Shown: one piece after another, positions 44,789 to 54,043 of the stretch
How positions within the stretch are numbered: position 1 is the first letter of the stretch
How the letters are laid out: the number at the start of each line of letters is the position of its first letter
Source of the DNA: Actinomyces respiraculi
Lineage (GTDB): Bacteria; Actinomycetota; Actinomycetes; Actinomycetales; Actinomycetaceae
Direction of reading: 5' to 3'
Assembly (NCBI RefSeq): GCF_014595995.2
Contig: NZ_CP063989.1
Location: 124,001-188,000, forward strand
DNA: 64,000 bases
Notes under the pieces: model-generated
The model's input: only the letters and a program-made list of their open reading frames with translations
What the model was told of the DNA's origin: nothing
Database searches by the model: none
Position numbers and translations under genes: made by a program

Positions 44789-45598
44789 TCAGCCCTTGAC
44801 GGCACCGTCGGTCATGCCGGAGATGAACTGCTTTTGCAGGACGAGGTACAGCAGTACCACCGGCAGCGCGACGAGCACGGCGCCCGCCGCGAGCAGCGTC
44901 GTGCCCTGCGTGTACTGGCCCTGGAAGAAGGCCAGACCCAGCGGTGCGGTGCGCATCCGCCCCGATGGGCTCATCACCAGCGGGATGAGGAAGTCGTTCC
45001 ACGTCCACATGAAGGTCAGTACCACCTGGGTGACGATCGCGGGTCGGCCGATGGGCAGCAGGATCGACACGAGGATCCGCGCATCGGTCGCCCCGTCGAT
45101 GCGGGCAGCCTCGAGGATGGCCGGGTCCACGCCGCGGAAGAAGGCGCGCATCCAAAAGGTGCCGAAGGCCAGCGACTGGGCCGTCTGGGGTAGCGCCACA
45201 GCCCAGATCGTGTCCGTCAGGCCGAGGGCGCGCATGTCGAAGAACAGGGGCAGCACGATCGCCTCCGAGGGCACCATGATGCCGATGAGGAACACGTAGA
45301 AGATGAGGTCGGCACCCCTGGGGCGCAGGCTGCCCAGCACGTAGCCGCTCATGAGTGAGAGCACGAGAGCCAGGCAGACGACGAGCACGGCGATGAGCAC
45401 CGAGTTCGTCATGTACTGGGAAAAGTGACCCTGTTCCCAGGCGGTCGCGAAGTTGTCCAGGTGGCCCCACGAGGCATCGCCGATCTTCTCGGAGCTCAGC
45501 GCCAGAACGACGATGTACAGGACGGGGACGAGTGCCTGGAGCGCGAAGAGCAGCAGGACCATGCTGCTGACGACCCTCTCGGTGCGGCTTGTGCTCAT
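44789..45598 (-). CDS. Carbohydrate ABC transporter permease (MalG/CUT1 type)
   Basis: A 269-residue six-helix permease. The EAA loop is EAARIDGATDARILVSILLPIGRP and FMWTWNDFLIPLV is the family's conserved segment. It overlaps the upstream permease gene by four bases and is the last gene of an operon reading binding protein, MalF-like, MalG-like. There is no ATPase in the locus, so a shared MsiK-type ATPase is presumably used, as is common in actinobacteria. Confidence 0.9.
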   Translation of the reverse strand: MSTSRTERVVSSMVLLLFALQALVPVLYIVVLALSSEKIGDASWGHLDNFATAWEQGHFSQYMTNSVLIAVLVVCLALVLSLMSGYVLGSLRPRGADLIFYVFLIGIMVPSEAIVLPLFFDMRALGLTDTIWAVALPQTAQSLAFGTFWMRAFFRGVDPAILEAARIDGATDARILVSILLPIGRPAIVTQVVLTFMWTWNDFLIPLVMSPSGRMRTAPLGLAFFQGQYTQGTTLLAAGAVLVALPVVLLYLVLQKQFISGMTDGAVKG

Positions 45599-46524
45599 CG
45601 CTCATGCTCCCCGAGCAGGTTGATGGTGAGGTTGATGACGAAGATGACCAGTGTGAGAACGACCGCTAGCGAGGAGGCCGTGCCCACCTGGCCGAGCCGG
45701 AAAGCCTGGTTGTACACCTCGTAGGAGGGCACAGTCGTCGAGGTCCCCGGTCCGCCGGAGGTGGTGACGTACACCAGGTCGAAGGTCTTGAGGGCAGCGA
45801 TGACCGTGAGCGTGAGGGACACGAGGATCTCGGCGCGCACGCCGGGGACCGTCACATACCAGAAGCGGCGCCACCAGCCGGCGCCGTCGAGCATGGCGGC
45901 TTCGTAGTAGTCCTTCGGGATGCCGGCGATACCGGACATGAGCAGGACCGTCACGAGCCCGGTGCTCACCCACGTGCCGATGAGGCCGACGGCGATGAGC
46001 GCTGTGTCGAAGTCGCCCAACCAGGACCTTGTGAGGGCGTCGAGTCCGATGAGCCTGAGACCGGAGTTGAGCAGGCCGTCCGGTGCGTAGATTCTCCGCC
46101 ACGACACTGCCAGGACGACCATCGCGATGACCTGCGGCAGGAACACGACCGTGCGGAAGAAGCCGGTGCCCCGCACCTGCGACCGCGCCAGAAGGCTGGC
46201 GAGCACCAGGCCGATCGCCAGCGGCAGGACGGCGTAGAAGACGATGAGGACGAGTGCGTGGACGAAGGCGCCGACGAGGCGCCCGTCGGTGAAGGTGGTC
46301 CGGTAGTTGTCGAGCCCCACCCAGGTACCGAGGCTCAGGCCGTCCCACTGGTAGAAGGACAGCTGCACCACCCGCGCCAGCGGGTAGAGCATGAACAGCG
46401 CGTAGACGAGCACGGGCAGTGCCAGCAGCGCGATGGAGACGACGACGTGGCTGCGCCTGGTCGACAGCCTTCTGCGCTCGCGGGGCGGTCTGGCCGTCGC
46501 CGACGGCGTGGTCTGAGCGGTCAT
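45595..46524 (-). CDS. Carbohydrate ABC transporter permease (MalF/CUT1 type)
   Basis: A 309-residue six-helix permease with LSFYQWDGLSLGTWVGLDNY, TVVFLPQVIAMVVLAVSWRRIY and EAA loop EAAMLDGAGWWRRFWYVTVPG. The ATG after GAGGTTCACCG is used. The upstream in-frame extension crosses the intergenic hairpin and is rejected. Pairs with the downstream MalG-like permease. Confidence 0.9.
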   Translation of the reverse strand: MTAQTTPSATARPPRERRRLSTRRSHVVVSIALLALPVLVYALFMLYPLARVVQLSFYQWDGLSLGTWVGLDNYRTTFTDGRLVGAFVHALVLIVFYAVLPLAIGLVLASLLARSQVRGTGFFRTVVFLPQVIAMVVLAVSWRRIYAPDGLLNSGLRLIGLDALTRSWLGDFDTALIAVGLIGTWVSTGLVTVLLMSGIAGIPKDYYEAAMLDGAGWWRRFWYVTVPGVRAEILVSLTLTVIAALKTFDLVYVTTSGGPGTSTTVPSYEVYNQAFRLGQVGTASSLAVVLTLVIFVINLTINLLGEHER

Positions 46525-46546
46525 CGGTGAACCTCGGGTGATGGGG

Positions 46547-46582
46547 GCGGGCCAGGCGCCGGTGCGTCGGCGCCCGGCCCGC
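46547..46582 (-). terminator. Intra-operon hairpin between binding protein and permeases
   Basis: GCGGGCC and GGCGCCG on the left pair with CGGCGCC and GGCCCGC on the right, with one mismatch and a GTGCGT loop. Such hairpins commonly protect the binding-protein message and reduce expression of the permeases. Confidence 0.6.
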
Positions 46583-46609
46583 GGATGGTTGTGCACGGGC
46601 CGTCGGCGC

Positions 46610-48016
46610 TCAGGCGCCCGTGAACTCCGTGTAGGCGGCCTCGAGGGAGTCGAGGAACTCCTGCGGGGTCGAGCGGTTGTCGAGCAGCATCTGGAGGGCG
46701 TCGCCCATGACCTGGTCGAAGGTCGGGGTCGCGTAGTCGAGGTAGGGCAGCACGTCGCCCGAGGTCGTGACCTCCTCGAAGGCGGTCATGACGTCGTTGA
46801 CGACGCTCGTGGCCTCGGTGGTGAAGGAGGCCGTGTCGTTGACCGGCACGTTGCCGGTCTGGGCCAGAGCCTTCATGGCGTCGGCGTTGGTGATGAAGTT
46901 GATGTAGGCGGCGGCGACGTTCTTGTCCTTCGCCGCGGAGGTGATGGCGAAGGGCAGTCCGGTGCCGCCGGTGGTCGCCACCGTGCTCATGCCCTGCGCC
47001 TTGGGCGGGAGCATGAAGCGCACGTCCTCGCCCATGACGGCCTCGAGGTCCGGGGCCAGCCAGGAGCCGGCGATGAGGTAGACGCCTGTGCCGGTTGAGA
47101 AGTCCTGCCAGACGGTGTCGTAGTCGACGCCGTTGAAACCCTCATTGAAGTAACCGCTGGTGGCCCAGGCCTGGATCTCGGCGGCGGCGGCGAGATTCTC
47201 GGGGGTGCTCCAGGAGGCGCCGGCGTTGCCGAAGCCCAGGGCGCGGATGGTTCGCGGGTCGACGTGGGCGCCCTGGACGGGGCCGAAGACGTGCAGGGCG
47301 GGCCACTTCTCGACATTGCCCAGCATGAGGGGGGTCTTGCCCGCATCCTTAATGGTCCTCAGGCCCTCGGTGAAGTCCTCCCAGGTGACCGGCAGGTCCA
47401 TGCCGAGCTCGGCCAGGCGCGAGGCTGAATAGTAGATGCCGACGGACTCCCCGACCTGGGGCAGTCCCCACAGCCTGCCCTCGCCGAAGACTCTGCCGTC
47501 CTCGGAGTAGGAGGAGTAGCTGAGGATCGACGGCGAGTAGGAGGAGTGCCAGCCGTAGGCCTCGATCCACGGGTCGAGGGCCACGAGTTGGCCGGCGGCG
47601 ACGAACTGGCCCATGGTGCTGCGGCTGTTGTTCGCCTCGACGACGTCGGGGGCGTCGTCGCCGGTCAGCGCCAGGCGCAGCGTGGTTTGCAGGTCGTCGA
47701 AGGACTGCGAGTTCCGCTCGATCGTGATGTTCGGGTACGTTGTCATGAAGGCCGCATTGAGCCTCTCCATCTGCTCGTTCTGGCCGCCGCGGACCTCCTG
47801 GTCCCACACGACGAGCGTCTGCTCGGGCAGGGAGGCGATATCGGTGGTGACCTCCATGGGGGCGGAACCGGGGCTGGCGGAGCCTCCCGAGGAACCGGGT
47901 GCGCAGGCGGCGAGGGCGCCTGTCGCAGCGAGGGCGCCCGTGGAGACGAGGAAGCCTCTGCGGGTGGTGGCCAGGCGCAGCGCCTGCGAGGTCGGTGGGA
48001 TGGGACGGGGGCTCAT
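46610..48016 (-). CDS. Carbohydrate ABC transporter substrate-binding lipoprotein
   Basis: A 468-residue family 1 binding protein. A twin-arginine-like signal (TTRRGFLVSTGALAA) ends in lipobox GALAACAPG with Cys38. The mature part has VVWDQEVRGGQNEQMERLNAAF, DAPDVVEANNSRSTM and WGLPQVGESVGIYYSASRL, as in CUT1 sugar-binding proteins. AAGGAG precedes the ATG. It is followed by its two permeases. The PfkB kinase gene stands immediately upstream in the same direction. Confidence 0.9.
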   Translation of the reverse strand: MSPRPIPPTSQALRLATTRRGFLVSTGALAATGALAACAPGSSGGSASPGSAPMEVTTDIASLPEQTLVVWDQEVRGGQNEQMERLNAAFMTTYPNITIERNSQSFDDLQTTLRLALTGDDAPDVVEANNSRSTMGQFVAAGQLVALDPWIEAYGWHSSYSPSILSYSSYSEDGRVFGEGRLWGLPQVGESVGIYYSASRLAELGMDLPVTWEDFTEGLRTIKDAGKTPLMLGNVEKWPALHVFGPVQGAHVDPRTIRALGFGNAGASWSTPENLAAAAEIQAWATSGYFNEGFNGVDYDTVWQDFSTGTGVYLIAGSWLAPDLEAVMGEDVRFMLPPKAQGMSTVATTGGTGLPFAITSAAKDKNVAAAYINFITNADAMKALAQTGNVPVNDTASFTTEATSVVNDVMTAFEEVTTSGDVLPYLDYATPTFDQVMGDALQMLLDNRSTPQEFLDSLEAAYTEFTGA

Positions 48017-48077
48017 GGTCTTCTCCTTGACTGGGTGGCGCGGGGCGCGTCGGTGGGCTCCGCGGTCGGTGGTGGGG

Positions 48078-49109
48078 TCAGCGGTTGGTCGAGTTCGTGG
48101 TGCGGTTGATGAGGTCGAGGAGGGTGAGGTCGTAGTCGTCACTGAGATCGAGTGAGTCGGCGTGGGCTGCGACCTCGGTGAGGGTTGGTGCGTTGGCCGA
48201 GCCGCCGGGACGCCCGAGGGTGCAGGAGGCGGTCAGGCAGCCCGCGCTCAGCGCCGCCCGCAGGCCCAGCCCGTGGGACAGCGCCCAGACGAGCCCCGCC
48301 GTGAAGGAGTCGCCTGCTCCTGTCGTGTCCACGGGGCGCACGGGTGTTGCCGGGAGGGTGACGAGCGTGCTGCCATCGCAGGCGACGACGCCGTGCCCGC
48401 CGCGGGTGATCACAGCCAGGGGGACCCGTTCGGCCAGTGCGCAGGCCGCTTGCTCGGCGGTGGTCGTGCGGGTGTAGCGCGTCGCCTCACCCTCGTTGGG
48501 GGTGAAGACGTCCACGAGGTCGAGTCGAGCCAGGTCCGCGGGGTCCCAGGCTCCGGCGGGGTCCCAGCCGACGTCGGAGACGACGCAGGGGCGCGGGTTG
48601 TCGCTGCGCCAGGCGGTCAGGATGGCGGCGTCGGCCGTGACGGCCCGCTGGTCGGTGACGACGGCGGACGGGACTGTGCTCGCCTGGGCGAAGGCGGCGA
48701 GCGAGGGGGCGTCGTCGCGCCCGACGGTGGTCATGGCACGGTCGCCGTCGAAGGCGAGGGATGTGGTGACGTTCTGCTGCTCGACGGCGTCCGTCCAGCC
48801 CAGGTCGATGTGCTCCCGCTCGAGCATGGAGCGGACCAGGGTGCCGGCGGCGTCGGTGCCGAGGTAGCAGAGCAGGGCTGTGGGCAGCCCGAGCCGGGCG
48901 AGTGCGACGCCCTGGTTGGCGGCGCCACCGGGCATGAGGGCGCAGCCGCTCACCCACTGTTCCTCGCCCGGCCGCGGGGCGTGGCTGAGGCCGGTCATGA
49001 TGACGTCGAGGAAGACGGGGCCGACGGCGACGACGGGGTGCGCCGTGCTGGGCGCCATCGGCAGGAGGGCGGTTGGTGCACCACCCGGGGCGGCTGCCTG
49101 GGCCATCAT
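48078..49109 (-). CDS. PfkB-family carbohydrate kinase
   Basis: A 343-residue sugar kinase of the ribokinase/PfkB family. The N-terminal signature is GCALMPGGAANQGVALARLG and the C-terminal one is PVDTTGAGDSFTAGL with the catalytic aspartate. GGGGGAG precedes the ATG, which has a second ATG directly after. First gene of the minus-strand operon, so kinase and ABC importer should be made together. The divergent operon encodes a GH4 enzyme that needs a 6-phosphorylated glycoside, which makes the imported sugar or its cleavage product a plausible substrate. Confidence 0.88.
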   Translation of the reverse strand: MMAQAAAPGGAPTALLPMAPSTAHPVVAVGPVFLDVIMTGLSHAPRPGEEQWVSGCALMPGGAANQGVALARLGLPTALLCYLGTDAAGTLVRSMLEREHIDLGWTDAVEQQNVTTSLAFDGDRAMTTVGRDDAPSLAAFAQASTVPSAVVTDQRAVTADAAILTAWRSDNPRPCVVSDVGWDPAGAWDPADLARLDLVDVFTPNEGEATRYTRTTTAEQAACALAERVPLAVITRGGHGVVACDGSTLVTLPATPVRPVDTTGAGDSFTAGLVWALSHGLGLRAALSAGCLTASCTLGRPGGSANAPTLTEVAAHADSLDLSDDYDLTLLDLINRTTNSTNR

Positions 49110-49241
49110 GGCTCCCCCTTTCCCGCCTGAGCGACCTGCATCACAAGGCGTGGGTCCTAGTCTACAACGCTTCTGCACATATATAGATGATTTTGCTCAG
49201 CTTTGACTGAAATAGCGATCGAATCACGCTACTCTATGATC
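49110..49241. promoter_or_regulatory. Divergent promoter region of the carbohydrate locus
   Basis: On the minus strand TATATA (49183-49188) is a good -10 box for the kinase-importer operon. On the plus strand TACTCT (49230-49235) lies six bases before ATG 49242, giving a leaderless regulator transcript, with TTGACT at 49203-49208 as a distant -35. The AT-rich segment between them is the likely DeoR binding region. Confidence 0.5.
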
Positions 49242-49991
49242 ATGATCGCTCAGCAACGCCAGTCCGTCATCCTCCAGATGGTGCGCGCGCACGGCGGCGC
49301 CTCCGTCGGCGAGCTCGCCGAGCACCTTGAGGTCTCACCCTCGACGATCCGACGGGACCTCAACCAGATGGACAAGGCGGGGCTGCTGCAGCGCGTGCGC
49401 GGGGGTGGCGCCCCCGAGGCCGACGACCTGCCCTTCCCCCAGGTGGCCGCCCGCGCCGCAGACGAGAAGGACCGCGTCGGCGCGGCGGCCGCCGCCATGG
49501 TGAAGGACCGCGACGTCGTTGTCCTCGACATCGGTACGACCTGTGCCGCTGTCGCCCGCCACCTGCGAGGCCGTTCCATCACCGTCGTCACCGCATCCCT
49601 CGCCGTCGTCGATGAGCTGCGCGGGGACCACGACGTCGAGCTCATCGTCCTCGGCGGGCTGCTGCGCTCCTCCTACCTCTCACTCGTGGGCGCGCTCACC
49701 CAGCAGGCCCTCGCCCAGCTGCGCGCCGACATCGCCTTCCTGGGCACCTCCGGGCTGCGCACGGACGGCACCGTCATGGACTCCACCGGCACCGAGGTGC
49801 CGATCAAGCACGCCATCCGAGCCGCCTCCGAGCGCACCGTCCTGGTCGCGACAGCCGATAAGTTCCCAGGGTCGGGCCTCCTGCCGGTCCTTCCCGTCAC
49901 CGACCTTCAGGCCGTCATCACCACGGCCGATCCCTCAACCGCTCCGCTGGACACGCTGGCGGGCACCAGCACGGAGGTTGTGCTCGCATGA
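49242..49991 (+). CDS. DeoR-family transcriptional regulator
   Basis: A 249-residue repressor. The N-terminal winged HTH (residues 1-55) reads RQSVILQMVRAHGGASVGELAEHLEVSPSTIRRDLNQMD. The C-terminal sugar-phosphate-sensing domain has VVLDIGTTCAAVARHL, VTASLAVVDEL, FLGTSGLRTDGTVMDSTGTEVPIKHAI and LVATADKFPG. ATG 49242 is chosen because the -10 box is too close to ATG 49236. It overlaps the GH4 gene by four bases and faces the kinase-importer operon, so it probably responds to a sugar phosphate made by this pathway. Confidence 0.9.
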   Translation: MIAQQRQSVILQMVRAHGGASVGELAEHLEVSPSTIRRDLNQMDKAGLLQRVRGGGAPEADDLPFPQVAARAADEKDRVGAAAAAMVKDRDVVVLDIGTTCAAVARHLRGRSITVVTASLAVVDELRGDHDVELIVLGGLLRSSYLSLVGALTQQALAQLRADIAFLGTSGLRTDGTVMDSTGTEVPIKHAIRAASERTVLVATADKFPGSGLLPVLPVTDLQAVITTADPSTAPLDTLAGTSTEVVLA

Positions 49992-51403
49992 AGCTCGTCA
50001 TCGCCGGTGGAGGCGGGTTCCGAGTCCCCCAGGTCGCCGAGGTCCTGGCCCAGGCGCGCGCCGGTACCGGCACCTACCCGGGGCTCATCGTCGACGAGTT
50101 GTGCCTGTACGACTCCTCGCAGCGCCGCCTCGACGTCATGCGCGCCGTGCTCACCGACCTCGACTATCCGCAGGCCCCCACCATCACCTCGACGACGAAC
50201 CTGCGCGAGGCCGTCGCCGGGGCCGACTTCATCTTCTCTGCGATCCGCGTCGGCGGCGCCCACGGCCGTGTCGTCGACGAGCGTGTCGCCCTTGCCCACG
50301 GCGTCCTCGGCCAGGAGACGGTCGGCGTGGGCGGCTATGCCTACGCCTTCCGCACGATCCCGCCAGCCATGGCGCTCGCACGCGCGGTGAGGGACCTTGC
50401 CCCCGAGGCCTGGGTCATCAACTTCACCAACCCCGCCGGCATCATCACCCAGGCGATGCGCACGGTCCTCGGTGCGCGCGTTGTCGGTATCTGCGACACC
50501 CCGATCGGCCTCGTGCGCCGCGTGACCGCCGCCCTCGGCGCGGACCCGGCCCGTGTCTCGGTGATCGGGGGCGCGGCCGGGGACACCGTCGACTTCGACT
50601 ACGTGGGCCTCAATCACCTCGGCTGGCTGCGGTCCCTGAGTCTCGGCGGACAGGAGCGCCTGCCGGGGCTCATCGCCGACGACGCTGCCCTCGACCACAT
50701 CGAGGAGGCCCGCACCATCGGCGTCGACTGGATCCGCACGCTCGGAATGCTCCCCAACGAGTACCTCTTCTACTACTACCTCAACCGCGAGTCCGTGGCC
50801 CGGATCCTGGCCGAGGAGCACACCCGCGGAGAGTTCCTCGAGCGCCAGCAGCGTGCATTCTACGAGGCCGCCGAGAAGGAGCCGGGTAGTGCCGGCCGGC
50901 TGTGGATCGAGGCCCACAGCGAGCGCGAGGCCACCTACATGGCCGAGTCGCGCGACGAGTCCGAGCGCGCAGGGCGCCGTGAGGAGGACATCGCCGGAGG
51001 GGGCTACCAGCAGGTGGCCCTCGACCTCATGACGGCCGTGTCCACCGGGGCGAGCGCGCGCATGATTCTCGACGTCGGCAACGCCGACGCGGCTGACGGC
51101 GCAGGCCTCATCATCCCCCAGCTGCGTGAGGACGCCGTCATCGAAGTGCCCTGCGTGGTGGACGCCGAGGGTGTCCACCCCCAGAGGGTTGCCACCCTCG
51201 GCGGCCCCGAGCTGGGGCTGGTGACAACGGTCAAGGGCTGTGAGGAGCTCGTCGTCGACGCCGCCCTCAGCGGTGACCGCACCCTGGCGTGGCGCGCCCT
51301 CGCCTCGCACCCGCTGGTCGACTCCGTCAACGTCGCCCGCGACGTCCTTAACGGCTACCTCGACCAGAACCCACAGGTTGCTGAGGTCTTCAGCCGTCGC
51401 TGA
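49988..51403 (+). CDS. GH4-family 6-phospho-beta-glucosidase
   Basis: A 471-residue NAD- and Mn-dependent glycosidase of family GH4, which opens 6-phosphoglycosides by an oxidation-elimination route. The Rossmann start is MKLVIAGGGGFRVPQV, the substrate phosphate and metal region is INFTNPAG, the metal cysteine is Cys169 in CDTPIGL, and GLNHLGW follows. RVGGAHGRVVDERVALAHGVLGQETVG is the usual 6-phospho-beta-glucosidase pattern. It is coupled to the DeoR gene. GH4 enzymes usually act after PTS import. No PTS genes are here, only an ABC importer and a kinase. Confidence 0.88.
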   Translation: MKLVIAGGGGFRVPQVAEVLAQARAGTGTYPGLIVDELCLYDSSQRRLDVMRAVLTDLDYPQAPTITSTTNLREAVAGADFIFSAIRVGGAHGRVVDERVALAHGVLGQETVGVGGYAYAFRTIPPAMALARAVRDLAPEAWVINFTNPAGIITQAMRTVLGARVVGICDTPIGLVRRVTAALGADPARVSVIGGAAGDTVDFDYVGLNHLGWLRSLSLGGQERLPGLIADDAALDHIEEARTIGVDWIRTLGMLPNEYLFYYYLNRESVARILAEEHTRGEFLERQQRAFYEAAEKEPGSAGRLWIEAHSEREATYMAESRDESERAGRREEDIAGGGYQQVALDLMTAVSTGASARMILDVGNADAADGAGLIIPQLREDAVIEVPCVVDAEGVHPQRVATLGGPELGLVTTVKGCEELVVDAALSGDRTLAWRALASHPLVDSVNVARDVLNGYLDQNPQVAEVFSRR

Positions 51404-51419
51404 CCGGCTGATCGGCGAG

Positions 51420-53963
51420 TCACTGAGGTGCCGCGCCGCGCGCGACCTCGGCGGCCAGCAGCAGCCGCAGCAGCACGGCCGCCCCGGCCTTGTCCAGGGG
51501 CTCGTTGTTGTTGCCGCACTTGGGCGACTGCACGCAGGACGGGCAGCCGGCCGCGCAGCCGCAGCCCTCAATGACGGCAAGCGTCGCCGTCAGCCACTCG
51601 CGCCCGGCCCTGTACCCGCGCTCGGCGAAGCCGGCCCCACCCGCCTGGGCGTCGTGCACGAAGACGGTGGGCACCATCGTCTGCGGGTGCACGGCCGTGG
51701 ACAGCCCGCCGATGTCCCAGCGGTCGCAGGTCGCCAGCAGTGGCAGCATCCCGATGGCCGCGTGCTCGGCCGCATGCAGAGCCCCGGGCAGCTCGGCGGG
51801 CGTGAGCCCCGCGGCCTCGGTGAGCCGGGCGGGAACCGTCCACCACACCGAGGCCGTCGGCAGGACGCGTTCAGGCATGTCCAGGCCGTGCTGGGAGATG
51901 ACCTCCATGCCGGGCAGCGCCTGCGTGATGTAGCCGACGACCTGGCTCGTGACCTCCACGGACCCGAAGGACCAGGTGACGCCGTCGGCCCACTGCTGGC
52001 GCTCGCGCTCGGCGATGATGCGCACACTCGTGTGCTCGCGGGCCCGCGTGCGGTAGCCGACGGCCCGCCTCTCGGTGACGACGGCGGCCTCCTCGGTGAG
52101 CGCGTCGACGACGTAGCTGCGTCCCTGGTGGACATAGATAGCCCCCTCGTGGACTGTGGAGTCGGCCGCGGCCCCGTTCACCGTGCCGATGACGGTGCCG
52201 GTGGCGGCCTCGACCACCGGAACGTCCGGTGGTCCGTCGCCCCGCAGGCTGGTGAGGTCCTGGGCGCGGCCGGGCAGGCCCGTGTTCCAGAACCATCCCG
52301 TGGGCCGACGACGCAGCGCGCCGCGCGCGGCCAGGTCCTCAAGGAAGGACTCGTCCGGCAGCCCGAACAGGGCCAGGTCCTCGACGCGCAGGGGCGACTC
52401 GCTGGCGGCGGCGCACAGGTGCGGGGCCAGGACGTAGGGGTTCGCCGGGTCGAAGACCGTGGCCTCGGGGGCGGCGAAGACCTCCTCGGGGTGGTGGACG
52501 AGGTAGTTGTCCAGGGGGTTGTCGGAGGCGATGAGCACGGCCACCCCGCGCGAGCCCGCCCGGCCGGCGCGCCCGGCCTGCTGGCCGAGGCTCACGCGCG
52601 TACCCGGCCAGCCGGCGATGAGGACGGCGTCCAGTCCCGTGACGTCGATGCCGAGCTCGAGGGCGTTGGTGGTGGCCAGGGCGCGCAGGGCGCCGGCCCG
52701 CAGGTCGCGCTCGAGCGCGCGCCGCTCCTCAGGCAGGTAGCCGCCCCGATAGGCGCGCACCGTCGGCACCAGCTCGGGCATGCTCAGGCCCAGGCTGTGA
52801 CGGGCGCGCTCGGCGACCACCTCCGCGCTGCGACGCGAACGCACGAATACGAGCGCCCGCGCACCCACGCTCATGAGGTCGACGAGCAGCTCGGCCGCCT
52901 CGACGACGGCCGAGCGCCGCGCCGACGGATCCTCGGTCGGGTCGTCGGAGTCCGGCCCGGCTGTCATCTCCGGTGTGCCGACGGCGCCCGGCCCGCCCGG
53001 CTCGCTGCCCTCCCAGGCTGCCCACGGGTCGCGCAGGGCCGGCTGCCACAGAGCGAGGGTGTGCTCACCGGTGGGGGCGCCGTCGTCGGTGACAGCGACG
53101 ACGGCGGACTCCTCGAGCCCGATGAGGCGCGCCGCTGTCAGTGCGGGCTCGGCGGCGGTCGCCGAGGCGCACAGCACGACGGGCCCCAGGCCGTCCGGGC
53201 GCAGCCGCCGCACGAGCCGCAGCAGGCGGCGGATGACGAGGGCGACGTGCGCGCCAAGGACACCGCGGTAGGCGTGGCACTCGTCGATGACGACGTAGCG
53301 CAGGGACCGCAGGAAGCGGTTCCACCGCTCGTGGCCGGGCAGCAGGGAGAAGTGCAGGAAGTCGGGGTTGGTGAGCACGACGTCGGCGTGCGCCCGGGCC
53401 CAGTCCCGCTCGGGCAGGGGGGTGTCGCCGTCGCAGGTGCCCGTGCGCACGGTGCGCACCGACCCGGCGGGGGTGCCGGCCTCGCGCTGGAGGGACTCGA
53501 GCTCGTGGACGAGCCGCTCCAGAGCGGCGGCCTGGTCCGCGGCCAGGGCCTTGGTGGGGGACAGGTACAGGGTGGTGGGGCGCTGCCCGTAGGAGGAGAT
53601 TCGTGCGGACGGGGCGTCGCCGTCTAAACGCTGGGCGGCCAGGACGTCGGAGAGGGCCGGCAGCCAGGCGGCCAGTGACTTGCCCGAGCCGGTGCCGGTG
53701 GCGAGGACCGTGTGGCGGCCGCCGTGCACGGCGTTGGCGGCGTGCTCCTGGTGCGACCAGGGGCGAGTGACGCCCAGGCGCGCGTAGGCGGCCAGAAGGT
53801 CCGCATCCGCCCAGACGGGCCAGTGGCCGTGCCGCCCGGGACGGGCGGGGGTGCGCTCAAGGTGGATGAGGCGCCCGTCGCGCGCGCCGATGGACTCCAG
53901 CAGGCCCGTGAGGTCGCGTGCCGGCGGGTGCGGCGCGGGGGACGGAACGGGAGAGGACGGCAC
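51420..53963 (-). CDS. MrfA/Hrq1-type DEAD/DEAH helicase with DUF1998
   Basis: An 847-residue superfamily 2 helicase. Motif I is ATGTGSGKSL, motif II DECHAY, motif III SATAAEP, helicase-C VFVRSRRSAEVVAE and TTNALELGIDVTGLD, and motif VI QQAGRAGRAG. The DUF1998 C-terminus ends in the four-cysteine cluster CGCAAGCPSCVQSPKCG. This is the build of Bacillus MrfA, a 3'-5' helicase that repairs mitomycin-type DNA damage. GTG start at 53963 without a clear ribosome site. It ends 17 bases from the convergent GH4 gene. Confidence 0.9.
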   Translation of the reverse strand: MPSSPVPSPAPHPPARDLTGLLESIGARDGRLIHLERTPARPGRHGHWPVWADADLLAAYARLGVTRPWSHQEHAANAVHGGRHTVLATGTGSGKSLAAWLPALSDVLAAQRLDGDAPSARISSYGQRPTTLYLSPTKALAADQAAALERLVHELESLQREAGTPAGSVRTVRTGTCDGDTPLPERDWARAHADVVLTNPDFLHFSLLPGHERWNRFLRSLRYVVIDECHAYRGVLGAHVALVIRRLLRLVRRLRPDGLGPVVLCASATAAEPALTAARLIGLEESAVVAVTDDGAPTGEHTLALWQPALRDPWAAWEGSEPGGPGAVGTPEMTAGPDSDDPTEDPSARRSAVVEAAELLVDLMSVGARALVFVRSRRSAEVVAERARHSLGLSMPELVPTVRAYRGGYLPEERRALERDLRAGALRALATTNALELGIDVTGLDAVLIAGWPGTRVSLGQQAGRAGRAGSRGVAVLIASDNPLDNYLVHHPEEVFAAPEATVFDPANPYVLAPHLCAAASESPLRVEDLALFGLPDESFLEDLAARGALRRRPTGWFWNTGLPGRAQDLTSLRGDGPPDVPVVEAATGTVIGTVNGAAADSTVHEGAIYVHQGRSYVVDALTEEAAVVTERRAVGYRTRAREHTSVRIIAERERQQWADGVTWSFGSVEVTSQVVGYITQALPGMEVISQHGLDMPERVLPTASVWWTVPARLTEAAGLTPAELPGALHAAEHAAIGMLPLLATCDRWDIGGLSTAVHPQTMVPTVFVHDAQAGGAGFAERGYRAGREWLTATLAVIEGCGCAAGCPSCVQSPKCGNNNEPLDKAGAAVLLRLLLAAEVARGAAPQ

Positions 53964-54043
53964 GGGTGCCAGTGTGCCGTACCGCCTCGTGTGCCGTACC
54001 GCCTCGAACTCCTCGGATTGCTCTCCAACGTACGGCCAAACGC

